64,000 nucleotides of DNA from Henricia sp. BOLD:AAB3569 (GCA_037783545.1 JBBELK010000035.1:1-64000); one strand, 5' to 3'. Positions 38,314 through 51,983 are shown, numbered from the stretch's first letter. Notes: generated by a model not told the origin, from the letters alone. Numbers and translations are program-made.

Positions 38314-40970
38314 TTGACAGACTTTCGCCGAGAAATGGCAGAGAAATTTCAGAGTTTAGAAAAAAAAGGGGTTGGCGCTTCCTGGATGCTCCCGCAACCT
38401 GTGGCTGTCTGTACACACCTCTTCGGTGTACTCCTGACTCGTGCGCATGCTCAGTCCTTCGGACTGTCGTTGACACGGCCCAGTTTGGGACGGGATTTTG
38501 GTCAAAGTGTGGTCCAAACGTCGGCAAATTTGGAGGTCGAAAAATGTTCCGACGAACTTCAAATTTTGCATGCTCCAAAGACTCTATATTGCGCACTTGT
38601 CCTAAAAAATTGACAGACTTTCGCCGGGAAATGGCAGAGAAATTTCAGAGTTTAGAAAAAAAGGGTTGGCGCTTCCTGGTTGCTCCCGCAACCTGTGGCT
38701 GTCTGTACACACCTCTTTGGTGTACTCCTGACTCGTGCGCATGCTCAGTCCTTCGGACTGTCGTTGACACGGCCCAGTTTGGGACGGGATTTTGGTCAAA
38801 GTGTGGTCCAAACGTCGGCAAATTTGAAGGTCGAAAAATGTTCCGACGAACTTCAAATTTTGCATGCTCCAAAGACTCTATATTGCGCACTTGTCCTAAA
38901 AAATTGACAGACTTTCGCCGGGAAATGGCAGAGAAATTTCATAGTTTAGAAAAAAAAGGGGTTGGCGCTTCCTGGATGCTCCCGCAACCTGTGGCTGTCT
39001 GTACTCACCTCTTTGGTGTACTCCTGACTCGTGCGCATGCTCAGTCCTTCGGACTGTCGTTGACACGGCCCAGTTTGGGACGGGATTTTGGTCAAAGTGT
39101 GGTCCAAACGTCGGCAAATTTGGAGGTCGAAAAATGTTCCGACGAACTTCAAATTTTGCATGCTCCAAAGACTCTATATTGCGCACTTGTCCTAAAAAAT
39201 TGACAGACTTTCGCCGGGAAATGGCAGAGAAATTTCAGAGTTTAGAAAAAAAAGGGGTTGGCGCTTCCTGGATGCTCCCGCAACCTGTGGCTGTCTGTAC
39301 ACACCTCTTTGGTGTACTCCTGACTCGTGCGCATGCTCAGTCCTTCGGACTGTCGTTGACACGGCCCAGTTTGGGACGGGATTTTGGTCAAAGTGTGGTC
39401 CAAACGTCGGCAAATTTGGAGGTCGAAAAATGTTCCGACGAACTTCAAATTTTGCATGCTCCAAAGACTCTATATTGCGCACTTGTCCTAAAAAATTGAC
39501 AGACTTTCGCCGGGAAATGGCAGAGAAATTTCAGAGTTTAGAAAAAAAAGGGGTTGGCGCTTCCTGGATGCTCCCGCAACCTGTGGCTGTCTGTACACAC
39601 CTCTTTGGTGTACTCCTGACTCGTGCGCATGCTCAGTCCTTCGGACTGTCGTTGACACGGCCCAGTTTGGGACGGGATTTTGGTCAAAATGTGGTCCAAA
39701 CGTCGGAAAATTTGGAGGTCGAAAAATGTTCCGACGAACTTCAAATTTTGCATGCTCCAAAGACTCTATATTGCGCACTTGTCCTAAAAAATGACAGACT
39801 TTCGCCGGGAAATGGCAGAGAAATTTCAGAGTTTAGAAAAAAAAGGGGTTGGCGCTTCCTGGTTGCTCCCGCAACCTGTGGCTATCTGTACACACCTCTT
39901 TGGTGTACTCCTGACTCGTGCGCATGCTCAGTCCTTCGGACTGTCGTTGACACGGCCCAGTTTGGGACGGGATTTTGGTCAAAGTGTGGTCCAAACGTCG
40001 GCAAATTTGGAGGTCGAAAAATGTTCCGACGAACTTCAAATTTTGCATGCTCCAAAGACTCTATATTGCGCACTTGTCCTAAAAAATTGACAGACTTTCG
40101 CCGGGAAATGGCAGAGAAATTTCAGAGTTTAGAAAAAAAAGGGGTTGGCGCTTCCTGGATGCTCCCGCAACCTGTGGCTGTCTGTACACACCTCTTTGGT
40201 GTACTCCTGACTCGTGCGCATGCTCAGTCCTTCGGACTGTCGTTGACACGGCCCAGTTTGGGACGGGATTTTGGTCAAAGTGTGGTCCAAACGTCGGCAA
40301 ATTTGGAGGTCGAAAAATGTTCCGACGAACTTCAAATTTGGCATGCTCTCCAAGACTCTATATTGCGCACTTGTCCTAAAAAAATGACAGACTTTCGCCG
40401 GGAAATGGCAGAGAAATTTCAGAGTTTAGAAAAAAAAGGGGTTGGCGCTTCCTGGTTGCTCCCGCAACCTGTGGCTGTCTGTACACACCTCTTTGGTGTA
40501 CTCCGACTCGTGCGCATGCTCAGTCCTTCGGACTGTCGTTGACACGCCCAGTTTGGGACGGGATTTTGGTCAAAGTGTGGTCCCAAACGTCGGCAAATTT
40601 GGAGGTCGAAAAATGTTCCGACGAACTTCAAATTTTGCATGCTCCAAAGACTCTATATTGCGCACTTGTCCTAAAAAATTGACAGACTTTCGCCGGGAAA
40701 TGGCAGAGAAATTTCAGAGTTTAGAAAAAAAAGGGGTTGGTGCTTCCTGGATGATCCCGCAACCTGTGGTTGTCTGTACTCACCTCTTTGGTGTACTCCT
40801 GACTCGTGCGCATGCTCAGTCCTTCGGACTGTCGTTGACACGGCCCAGTTTGGGACGGGATTTTGGTCAAAGTGTGGTCCAAACGTCGGCAAATTTGGAG
40901 GTCGAAAAATGTTCCGACGAACTTCAAATTTTGCATGCTCCAAAGACTCTATATTGCGCACTTGTCCTAA
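38314..40970 (+). repeat. Higher-order repeat block B, copy 2
   Basis: Counterpart of 35,057-37,717 at an offset of about 3,255 bp, equal to 11 monomers. Private changes are GGCATGCTCTCCAAGACT near 40,338, CTCCGACTCG near 40,503, ACACGCCCAG near 40,545 and GGTGCTTCC near 40,739, so copying preceded these mutations. The two monomers before 38,314 have no counterpart before 35,057. Confidence 0.88.
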
Positions 40971-41271
40971 AAAAATTGACAGACTTTCGCCGGGAAATGG
41001 CAGAGAAATTTCAGAGTTTAGAAAAAAAAGGGGTTGGCGCTTCCTGGATGCTCCCGCAACCTGTGGCTGTCTGTACACACCTCTTTGGTGTACTCCTGAC
41101 TCGTGCGCATGCTCAGTCCTTCGGACTGTCGTTGACACGGCCCAGTTTGGGACGGGATTTTGGTCAAAGTGTGGTCCAAACGTCGGCAAATTTGGAGGTC
41201 GAAAAATGTTCCGACGAACTTCAAATTTTGCATGCTCCAAAGACTCTATATTGCGCACTTGTCCTAAAAAA

Positions 41272-42747
41272 TTGACAGACTTTCGCCGGGAAATGGCAGA
41301 GAAATTTCAGAGTTTAGAAAAAAAAGGGGTTGGCGCTTCCTGGATGCTCCCGCAACCTGTGGCTGTCTGTACACACCTCTTTGGTGTACTCCTGACTCGT
41401 GCGCATGCTCAGTCCTTCGGACTGTCGTTGACACGGCCCAGTTTGGGACGGGATTTTGGTCAAAATGTGGTCCAAACGTCGGAAAATTTGGAGGTCGAAA
41501 AATGTTCCGACGAACTTCAAATTTTGCATGCTCCAAAGACTCTATATTGCGCACTTGTCCTAAAAAATTGACAGACTTTCGCCGGGAAATGGCAGAGAAA
41601 TTTCAGAGTTTAGAAAAAAAAGGGGTTGGCGCTTCCTGGTTGCTCCCGCAACCTGTGGCTATCTGTACACACCTCTTTGGTGTACTCCTGACTCGTGCGC
41701 ATGCTCAGTCCTTCGGACTGTCGTTGACACGGCCCAGTTTGGGACGGGATTTTGGTCAAAGTGTGGTCCAAACGTCGGCAAATTTGGAGGTCGAAAAATG
41801 TTCCGACGAACTTCAAATTTTGCATGCTCCAAAGACTCTATATTGCGCACTTGTCCTAAAAAATTGACAGACTTTCGCCGGGAAATGGCAGAGAAATTTC
41901 AGAGTTTAGAAAAAAAGGGGTTGGCGCTTCCTGGATGCTCCCGCAACCTGTGGCTGTCTGTACACACCTCTTTGGTGTACTCCTGACTCGTGCGCATGCT
42001 CAGTCCTTCGGACTGTCGTTGACACGGCCCAGTTTGGGACGGGATTTTGGTCAAAGTGTGGTCCAAACGTCGGCAAATTTGGAGGTCGAAAAATGTTCCG
42101 ACGAACTTCAAATTTGGCATGCTCCAAAGACTCTATATTGCGCACTTGTCCTAAAAAAATGACAGACTTTCGCCGGGAAATGGCAGAGAAATTTCAGAGT
42201 TTAGAAAAAAAAGGGGTTGGCGCTTCCTGGTTGCTCCCGCAACCTGTGGCTGTCTGTACACACCTCTTTGGTGTACTCCTGACTCGTGCGCATGCTCAGT
42301 CCTTCGGACTGTCGTTGACACGGCCCAGTTTGGGACGGGATTTTGGTCAAAGTGTGGTCCAAACGTCGGCAAATTTGGAGGTCGAAAAATGTTCCGACGA
42401 ACTTCAAATTTTGCATGCTCCAAAGACTCTATATTGCGCACTTGTCCTAAAAAATTGACAGACTTTCGCCGGGAAATGGCAGAGAAATTTCAGAGTTTAG
42501 AAAAAAAGGGGTTGGCGCTTCCTGGATGATCCCGCAACCTGTGGCTGTCTGTACACACCTCTTTGGTGTACTCCTGACTCGTGCGCATGCTCAGTCCTTC
42601 GGACTGTCGTTGACACGGCCCAGTTTGGGACGGGATTTTGGTCAAAGTGTGGTCCAAACGTCGGCAAATTTGGAGGTCGAAAAATGTTCCGACGAACTTC
42701 AAATTTTGCATGCTCCAAAGACTCTATATTGCGCACTTGTCCTAAAA
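41272..42747 (+). repeat. Higher-order repeat block B, partial copy 3
   Basis: Five monomers repeat the order CAAAATGTGG/CGGAAAATTTGG, GGCTATCTG, TTTGGCATG, AAAAAAATGACAG, GGATGATCCC seen in the two larger copies. It is six monomers (about 1,776 bp) after the second copy. It lacks AAAAAATGACAG before the GGCTATCTG unit and has GTACACACC instead of GTACTCACC in the last unit, so it is a related but older or recombinant copy. Confidence 0.8.
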
Positions 42748-43045
42748 AATTGACAGACTTTCGCCGGGAAATGGCAGAGAAATTTCAGAGTTTAGAAAAA
42801 AAAGGGGTTGGCGCTTCCTGGTTGCTCCCGCAACCTGTGGCTGTCTGTACACACCTCTTTGGTGTACTCCTGACTCGTGCGCATGCTCAGTCCTTCGGAC
42901 TGTCGTTGACACGGCCCAGTTTGGGACGGGATTTTGGTCAAAGTGTGGTCCAAACGTCGGCAAATTTGGAGGTCGAAAAATGTTCCGACGAACTTCAAAT
43001 TTTGCATGCTCCAAAGACTCTATATTGCGCACTTGTCCTAACAAA

Positions 43046-43216
43046 TTGACAGACTTTCGCCGAGAAATGGCAGAGAAATTTCAGAGTTTAGAAAAAAAAA
43101 GGGGTTGGCGCTTCCTGGATGCTCCCGCAACCTGTGGCTGTCTGTACACACCTCTTTGGTGTACTTCAAATTTTGCATGCTCCAAAGACTCTATATAGCG
43201 CACTTGTCCTAAAAAA
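43046..43216 (+). repeat. Shortened 171-bp monomer 17
   Basis: Haplotype H1 (CTAACAAATTG, GAGAAATGG, TATATAGC), isolated more than 10 kb from the nearest other shortened unit and surrounded by the cleaner, substitution-type monomers. It is the last shortened unit in the window. Confidence 0.93.
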
Positions 43217-46200
43217 TTGACAGACTTTCGCCGGGAAATGGCAGAGAAATTTCAGAGTTTAGAAAAAAAGGGGTTGGCGCTTCCTGGATGCTCCCGCAAC
43301 CTGTGGCTGTCTGTACACACCTCTTTGGTGTACTCCTGACTCGTGCGCATGCTCAGTCCTTCGGACTGTCGTTGACACGGCCCAGTTTGGGACGGGATTT
43401 TGGTCAAAGTGTGGTCCAAACGTCGGCAAATTTGGAGGTCGAAAAATGTTCCGACGAACTTCAAATTTTGCAGGCTCCAAAGACTCTATATTGCGCACTT
43501 GTCCTAAAAAATTGACAGACTTTCGCAGGGAAATGGCAGAGAAATTTCAGAGTTTAGAAAAAAAAAGGGGTTGGCGCTTCCTGGATGCTCCCGCAACCTG
43601 TGGCTGTCTGTACACACCTCTTTGGTGTACTCCTGACTCGTGCGCATGCTCAGTCCTTCGGACTGTCGTTGACACGGCCCAGTTTGGGACGGGATTTTGG
43701 TCAAAGTGTGGTCCAAACGTCGGCAAATTTGGAGGTCGAAAAATGTTCCGACGAACTTCAAATTTTGCATGCTCCAAAGACTCTATATTGCGCACTTGTC
43801 CTAAAAAATTGACAGACTTTCGCCGGGAAATGGCAGAGAAATTTCATAGTTTAGAAAAAAAATGGGTTGGCGCTTCCTGGATGCTCCCGCAACCTGTGGC
43901 TGTCTGTACACACCTCTTTGGTGTACTCCTGACTCGTGCGCATGCTCAGTCCTTCGGACTGTCGTTGACACGGCCCAGTTTGGGACGGGATTTTGGTCAA
44001 AGTGTGGTCCAAACGTCGGCAAATTTGGAGGTCGAAAAATGTTCCGACGAACTTCAAATTTTGCATGCTCCAAAGACTCTATATTGCGCACTTGACCTAA
44101 AAAATTGACAGACTTTCGCCGGGAAATGGCAGAGAAATTTCAGAGTTTAGAAAAAAAGGGGTTGGCGATTCCTGGTTGCTCCCGCAACCTGTGGCTGTCT
44201 GTACACACCTCTTTAGTGTATTCCTGACTCGTGCGCATGCTCAGTCCTTCGGACTGTCGTTGACACGGCCCAGTTTGGGACGGGATTTTGGTCAAAGTGT
44301 GGTCCAAACGTCGGCAAATTTGGAGGTCGAAAAATGTTCCGACGAACTTCAAATTTTGCATGCTCCAAAGACTCTATATTGCGCACTTGTCCTAAAAAAT
44401 TGACAGACTTTCGCCGGGAAATGGCAGAGAAATTTCAGAGTTTAGAAAAAAAAAGGGTTGGCGCTTCCTGGATGCTCCCGCAACCTGTGGCTGTCTGTAC
44501 ACACCTCTTTGGTGTACTCCTGACTCGTGCGCATGCTCAGTCCTTCGGACTGTCGTTGACACGGCCCAGTTTGGGACGGGATTTTGGTCAAAGTGTGGTC
44601 CAAACGTCGGCAAATTTGGAGGTCGAAAAATGTTCCGACGAACTTCAAATTTTGCATGCTCCAAAGACTCTATATTGCGCACTTGTCCTACAAAAATGAC
44701 AGACTTTCGCCGGGAAATGGCAGAGAAATTTCAGAGTTTAGAAAAAAAAGGGGTTGGCGCTTCCTGGTTGCTCCCGCAACCTGTGGCTGTCTGTGCACAC
44801 CTCTTTGGTGTACTCCTGACTCGTGCGCATGCTCAGTCCTTCGGACTGTCGTTGACACGGCCCAGTTTGGGACGGGATTTTGGTCAAAGTGTGGTCCAAA
44901 CGTCGGCAAATTTGGAGGTCGAAAAATGTTCCGACGAACTTTAAATTTTGCATGCTCCAAAGACTCTATATTGCGCACTTGTCCTAAAAAATTGACAGAC
45001 TTTCGCCGGGAAATGGCAGAGAAATTTCAGAGTTTAGAAAAAAAGGGGTTGGCGTTTCCTGGATGCTCCCGCAACCTGTGGTTGTCTGTACACACCTCTT
45101 TGGTGTACTCCTGACTCGTGCGCATGCTCAGTCCTTCGGACTGTCGTTGACACGGCCCAGTTTGGGACGGGATGTTGGTCAAAGTGTGGTCCAAACGTCG
45201 GCAAATTTGGAGGTCGAAAAATGTTCCGACGAACTTCAAATTTTGCATGCTCCAAAGACTCTATATTGCGCACTTGTCCTAAAAAATTGACAGACTTTCG
45301 CCGGGAAATGGCAGAGAAATGTCAGAGTTTAGAAAAAAAAGGGGTTGGCGATTCCTGGTTGCTCCCGCAACCTGTGGCTGTCTGTACACACCTCTTTAGT
45401 GTACTCCTGACTCGTGCGCATGCTCAGTCCTTCGGACTGTCGTTGACACGGCCCAGTTTGGGACGGGATTTTGGTCAAAGTGTGGTCCAAACGTCGGCAA
45501 ATTTGGAGGTCGAAAAATGTTCCGACGAACTTCAAATTTTGCATGCTCCAAAGACTCTATATTGCGCACTTGTCCTAAAAAATTGACAGACTTTCGCCGG
45601 GAAATGGCAGAGAAATTTCAGAGTTTAGAAGAAAAAAAGGGTTGGCGCTTCCTGGATGCTCCCGCAACCTGTGGCTGTCTGTACACACCTCTTTGGTGTA
45701 CTCCTGACTCGTGCGCATGCTCAGTCCTTCGGACTGTCGTTCACACGGCCCAGTTTGGGACGGGATTTTGGTCAAAGTGTGGTCCAAACGTCGGCAAATT
45801 TGGAGGTCGAAAAATGTTCCGACGAACTTCAAATTTTGCATGCTCCAAAGACTCTATATTGCGCACTTGTCCTAAAAAATTGACAGACTTTCGCCGGGAA
45901 ATGGCAGAGAAATTTCAGAGTTTAGAAAAAAAAAGGGGTTGGCGCTTCCTGGTTGCTCCCGCAACCTGTGGCTGTCTGTACACACCTCTTTGGTGTACTC
46001 CTGACTCGTGCGCATGCTCAGTCCTTCGGACTGTCGTTGACACGGCCCAGTTTGGGACGGGATTTTGGTCAAAGTGTGGTCCAAACGTCGGCAAATTTGG
46101 AGGTCGAAAAATGTTCCGACGAACTTCAAATTTTACATGCTCCAAAGACTCTATATTGCGCACTTGTCCTAACAAATTGACAGACTTTCGCCGGGAAATG

Positions 46201-47349
46201 GCAGAGAAATTTCAGAGTTTAGAAAAAAAAGGGGTTGGCGCTTCCTGGATGCTCCCGCAACCTGTGGCTGTCTGTACACACCTCTTTGGTGTACTCCTGA
46301 CTCGTGCGCATGCTCAGTCCTTCGGACTGTCGTTGACACGGCCCAGTTTGGGACGGGATTTTGGTCAAAGTGTGGTCCAAACGTCGGCAAATTTGGAAGT
46401 CGAAAAATGTTCCGACGAACTTCAAATTTTGCATGCTCCAAAGACTCTATATTGCGCACTTGTCCTAAAAAATTGACAGACTTTCGCCGGGAAATGGCAT
46501 AGAAATTTCAGAGTTTAGAAAAAAAAGGGGTTGGCGCTTCCTGGATGCTCCCGCAACCTGTGGCTGTCTGTACACACCTCTTTGGTGTACTCCTGACTCG
46601 TGCGCAAGCTCAGTCCTTCGGACTGTCGTTGACACGGCCCAGTTTGGGACGGGATTTTGGTCAAAGTGTGGTCCAAACTTCGGCAAATTTGGAGGTCGAA
46701 AAATTTTCCGACGAACTTCAAATTTTGCATGCTCCAAAGACTCTATATTGCGCACTTGTCCTAAAAAATTGACAGACTTTCGCCGGGAAATGGCAGAGAA
46801 ATTTCAGAGTTTAGAAAAAAAAGGGGTTGGCGCTTCCTGGATGCTCCCGCAACCTGTGGCTGTCTGTACACACCTCTTTGGTGTACTCCTGACTCGTGCG
46901 CATGCTCAGTCCTTCGGACTGTCGTTGACACGGCCCAGTTTGGGACGGGATTTTGGTCAAAGTGTGGTCCAAACGTCGGCAAATTTGGAGGTCGAAAAAT
47001 GTTCCGACGAACTTCAAATTTTGCATGCTCCAAAGACTCTATATTGCGCACTTGTCCTAAAAAATTGACAGACTTTCGTCGGGAAATGGCAGAGAAATTT
47101 CAGAGTTTAGAAAAAAAAGGGGTTGGCGCTTCCTGGATGCTCCCGCAACCTGTGGCTGTCTGTACACACCTCTTTGGTGTACTCCTGACTCGTGCGCATG
47201 CTCAGTCCTTCGGACTGTCGTTGACACGGCCCAGTTTGGGATGGGATTTTGGTCAAAGTGTGGTCCAAACGTCGGCAAATTTGGAGGTCGAAAAATGTTC
47301 CGACGAACTTCAAATTTTGCATGCTCCAAAGACTCTATATTGCGCACTT

Positions 47350-50030
47350 GTCCTAAAAAATTGACAGACTTTCGCCGGGAAATGGCAGAGAAATTTCAGA
47401 GTTTAGAAAAAAAAGGGGTTGGCGCTTCCTGGATGCTCCCGCAACCTGTGGCTGTCTGTACACACCTCTTTGGTGTACTCCTGACTCGTGCGCATGCTCA
47501 GTTCTTCGGACTGTCGTTAACACGGCCCAGTTTGGGACGGGATTTTGGTCAAAGTGTGGTCCAAACGTCGGCAAATTTGGAGGTCGAAAAATGTTCCGAC
47601 GAACTTCAAATTTTGCATGCTCCAAAGACTCTATATTGCGCACTTGTCCTAAAAAATTGACAGACTTTCGCCGGGAAATGGCAGAGAAATTTCAGAGTTT
47701 AGAAAAAAAAGGGGTTGGCGCTTCCTGGATGCTCCCGCAACCTGTGGCTGTCTGTACACACCTCTTTGGTGTACTCCTGACTCGTGCGCATGCTCAGTCC
47801 TTCGGACTGTCGTTGACACGGCCCAGTTTGGGACGGGATTTTGGTCAAAGTGTGGTCCAAACGTCGGCAAATTTGGAGGTCGAAAAATGTTCCGACGAAC
47901 TTCAAATTTTGCATGCTCCAAAGACTCTATATTGCGCACTTGTCCTAAAAAATTGACAGACTTTCGCCGGGAAATGGCAGAGAAATTTCAGAGTTTAGAA
48001 AAAAAAGGGGTTGGCGCTTCCTGGATGCTCCCGCAACCTGTGGCTGTCTGTACACACCTCTTTGGTGTACTCCTGACTCGTGCGCATGCTCAGTCCTTCG
48101 GACTGTCGTTGACACGGCCCAGTTTGGGACGGGATTTTGGTCAAAGTGTGGTCCAAACGTCGGCAAATTTGGAGGTCGAAAAATGTTCCGACGAACTTCA
48201 AATTTTGCATGCTCCAAAGACTCTATATTGCGCACTTGTCCTAAAAAATTGACAGACTTTCGCCGGGAAATGGCAGAGAAATTTCAGAGTTTAGAAAAAA
48301 AGGGGTTGGCGCTTCCTGGATGCTCCCGCAACCTGTGGCTGTCTGTACACACCTCTTTGGTGTACTCCTGACTCGTGCGCATGCTCAGTCCTTCGGACTG
48401 TCGTTGACACGGCCCAGTTTGGGACGGGATTTTGGTCAAAGTGTGGTCCAAACGTCGGCAAATTTGGAGGTCGAAAAATGTTCCGACGAACTTCAAATTT
48501 TGCATGCTCCAAAGACTCTATATTGCGCACTTGTCCTAAAAAATTGACAGACTTTCGCCGGGAAATGGCACAGAAATTTCAGAGTTTAGAAAAAAAAGGG
48601 GTTGGCGCTTCCTGGATGCTCCCGCAACCTGTGGCTGTCTGTACACACCTCTTTGGTGTACTCCTGACTCGTGCGCATGCTCAGTTCTTCGGACTGTCGT
48701 TAACACGGCCCAGTTTGGGACGGGATTTTGGTCAAAGTGTGGTCCAAACGTCGGCAAATTTGGAGGTCGAAAAATGTTCCGACGAACTTCAAATTTTGCA
48801 TGCTCCAAAGACTCTATATTGCGCACTTGTCCTAAAAAATTGACAGACTTTCGCCGGGAAATGGCAGAGAAATTTCAGAGTTTAGAAAAAAAAGGGGTTG
48901 GCGCTTCCTGGATGCTCCCGCAACCTGTGGCTGTCTGTACACACCTCTTTGGTGTACTCCTGACTCGTGCGCATGCTCAGTCCTTCGGACTGTCGTTGAC
49001 ACGGCCCAGTTTGGGACGGGATTTTGGTCAAAGTGTGGTCCAAACGTCGGCAAATTTGGAGGTCGAAAAATGTTCCGACGAACTTCAAATTTTGCATGCT
49101 CCAAAGACTCTATATTGCGCACTTGTCCTAAAAAAATTGACAGACTTTCGCCGGGAAATGGCAGAGAAATTTCAGAGTTTAGAAAAAAAAGGGGTTGGCG
49201 CTTCCTGGATGCTCCCGCAACCTGTGGCTGTCTGTACACACCTCTTTGGTGTACTCCTGACTCGTGCGCATGCTCAGTCCTTCGGACTGTCGTTGACACG
49301 GCCCAGTTTGGGACGGGATTTTGGTCAAAGTGTGGTCCAAACGTCGGCAAATTTGGAGGTCGAAAAATGTTCCGACGAACTTCAAATTTTGCATGCTCCA
49401 AAGACTCTATATTGCGCACTTGTCCTAAAAAATTGACAGACTTTCGCCGGGAAATGGCAGAGAAATTTCAGAGTTTAGAAAAAAAGGGGTTGGCGCTTCC
49501 TGGATGCTCCCGCAACCTGTGGCTGTCTGTACACACCTCTTTGGTGTACTCCTGACTCGTGCGCATGCTCAGTCCTTCGGACTGTCGTTGACACGGCCCA
49601 GTTTGGGACGGGATTTTGGTCAAAGTGTGGTCCAAACGTCGGCAAATTTGGAGGTCGAAAAATGTTCCGACGAACTTCAAATTTTGCATGCTCCAAAGAC
49701 TCTATATTGCGCACTTGTCCTAAAAAATTGACAGACTTTCGCCGGGAAATGGCACAGAAATTTCAGAGTTTAGAAAAAAAAGGGGTTGGCGCTTCTTGGA
49801 TGCTCCCGCAACCTGTGGCTGTCTGTACACACCTCTTTGGTGTACTCCTGACTCGTGCGCATGCTCAGTCCTTCGGACTGTCGTTGACACGGCCCAGTTT
49901 GGGACGGGATTTTGGTCAAAGTGTGGTCCAAACGTCGGCAAATTTGGAGGTCGAAAAATGTTCCGACGAACTTCAAATTTTGCATGCTCCAAAGACTCTA
50001 TATTGCGCACTTGTCCTAAAAAATTGACAG
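47350..50030 (+). repeat. 4-monomer higher-order repeat
   Basis: CAGTTCTTCGG plus CGTTAACACGG occurs near 47,500 and again 1,184 bp (four monomers) later near 48,684. GGCACAGAAATTTC occurs near 48,569 and again 1,184 bp later near 49,753. The monomer at about 48,540-48,836 carries both pairs; the other two carry one each. Confidence 0.75.
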
Positions 50031-50339
50031 ACTTTCGCCGGGAAATGGCAGAGAAATTTCAGAGTTTAGAAAAAAAAAGGGGTTGGCGCTTCCTGGTTGC
50101 TCCCGCAACCTGTGGCTGTCTGTACACACCTCTTTGGTGTACTCCTGACTCGTGCGCATGCTCAGTCCTTCGGACTGTCGTTGACACGGCCCAGTTTGGG
50201 ACGGGATTTTGGTCAAAGTGTGGTCCAAACGTCGGCAAATTTGGAGGTCGAAAAATGTTCCGACGAACTTCAAATTTTGCATGCTCCAAAGACTCTATAT
50301 TGCGCACTTGTCCTAAAAAATTGACAGACTTTCGCCGGG

Positions 50340-51917
50340 AAATGGCAGAGAAATTTCAGAGTTTAGAAAAAAAGGGGTTGGCGTTTCCTGGATGCTCCCG
50401 CAACCTGTGGTTGTCTGTACACACCTCTTTGGTGTACTCCTGACTCGTGCGCATGCTCAGTCCTTCGGACTGTCGTTGACACGGCCCAGTTTGGGACGGG
50501 ATTTTGGTCAAAGTGTGGTCCAAACGTCGGCAAATTTGGAGGTCGAAAAATGTTCCGACGAACTTCAAATTTTGCATGCTCCAAAGACTCTATATTGCGC
50601 ACTTGTCCTAAAAAATTGACAGACTTTCGCCGGGAAATGGCAGAGAAATTTCAGAGTTTAGAAAAAAAAAGGGGTTGGCGCTTCCTGGTTGCTCCCGCAA
50701 CCTGTGGCTGTCTGTACACACCTCTTTGGTGTACTCCTGACTCGTGCGCATGCTCAGTCCTTCGGACTGTCGTTGACACGGCCCAGTTTGGGACGGGATT
50801 TTGGTCAAAGTGTGGTCCAAACGTCGGCAAATTTGGAGGTCGAAAAATGTTCCGACGAACTTCAAATTTTGCATGCTCCAAAGACTCTATATTGCGCACT
50901 TGTCCTAAAAAATTGACAGACTTTCGCGGGGAAATGGCAGAGAAATTTCAGAGTTTAGAAAAAAAAGGGGTTGGCGCTTCCTGGATGCTCCCGCAACCTG
51001 TGGCTGTCTGTTCACACCTCTTTGGTGTACTCCTGACTCGTGCGCATGCTCAGTCCTTCGGACTGTCGTTGACACGGCCCAGTTTGGGACGGGATTTTGG
51101 TCAAAGTGTGGTCCAAACGTCGGCAAATTTGGAGGTCGAAAAATGTTCCGACGAACTTCAAATTTTACATGCTCCAAAGACTCTATATTGCGCACTTGTC
51201 CTAAAAAATTGATAGACTTTCGCCGGGAAATGGCAGAGAAATTTCAGAGTTTAGAAAAAAAAGGGGTTGGCGCTTCCTGGATGCTCCCGCAACCTGTGGC
51301 TGTCTGTACACACCTCTTTGGTGTACTCCTGACTCGTGCGCATGCTCAGTCCTTCGGACTGTCGTTGACACGGCCCAGTTTGGGACGGGATTTTGGTCAA
51401 AGTGTGGTCCAAACGTTGGCAAATTTGGAGGTCGAAAAATGTTCCGACGAACTTCAAATTTTGCATGCTCCAAAGACTCTATATTGCGCACTTGTCCTAA
51501 AAAATTGACAGACTTTCGCCGGGAAATGGCAGAGAAATTTCAGAGTTTAGAAAAAAAAAGGGGTTGGCGCTTCCTGGATGCTCCCGCAACCTGTGGCTGT
51601 CTGTACACACCTCTTTGGTGTACTCCTGACTCGTGCGCATGCTCAGTCCTTCGGACTGTCGTTGACACGGCCCAGTTTGGGACGGGATTTTGGTCAAAGT
51701 GTGGTCCAAACGTCGGCAAATTTGGAGGTCGAAAAATGTTCCGACGAACTTCAAATTTTGCATGCTCCAAAGACTCTATATTGCGCACTTGTCCTAAAAA
51801 ATTGACAGACTTTCGCCGGGAAATGGCAGAGAAATTTCAGAGTTTAGAAAAAAAAGGGGTTGGCGCTTCCTGATTGCTCCCGCAACCTGTGGCTGTCTGT
51901 ACACACCTCTTTGGTGT
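50340..51917 (+). repeat. 6-monomer higher-order repeat, copy 1
   Basis: Marker order is GGCGTTTCCTGG plus GTGGTTGTCTG, GGTTGCTCC, TTTCGCGGGG plus CTGTTCACACC plus TTTTACATGC, then TGATTGCTCC. All recur 1,809 bp later, which is six monomers plus the 33-bp duplication at 51,918-51,983. Private changes are TTGATAGAC near 51,210 and AACGTTGGC near 51,415. Confidence 0.85.
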
Positions 51918-51983
51918 ACTCCTGACTCGTGCGCATGCTCAGTCCTTCGGACTCCTGACTCGTGCGCATGCTCAGTCCTTCGG
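51918..51983 (+). repeat. 33-bp internal tandem duplication
   Basis: Two exact 33-bp copies (51,918-51,950 and 51,951-51,983) run from ACTCCTGACTCG to CCTTCGG. The join uses the triplet ACT shared by GTACTCC and GGACTGT. The homologous monomer at about 53.7 kb lacks it, so it arose after the 6-monomer block was copied or was lost there. Confidence 0.95.
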
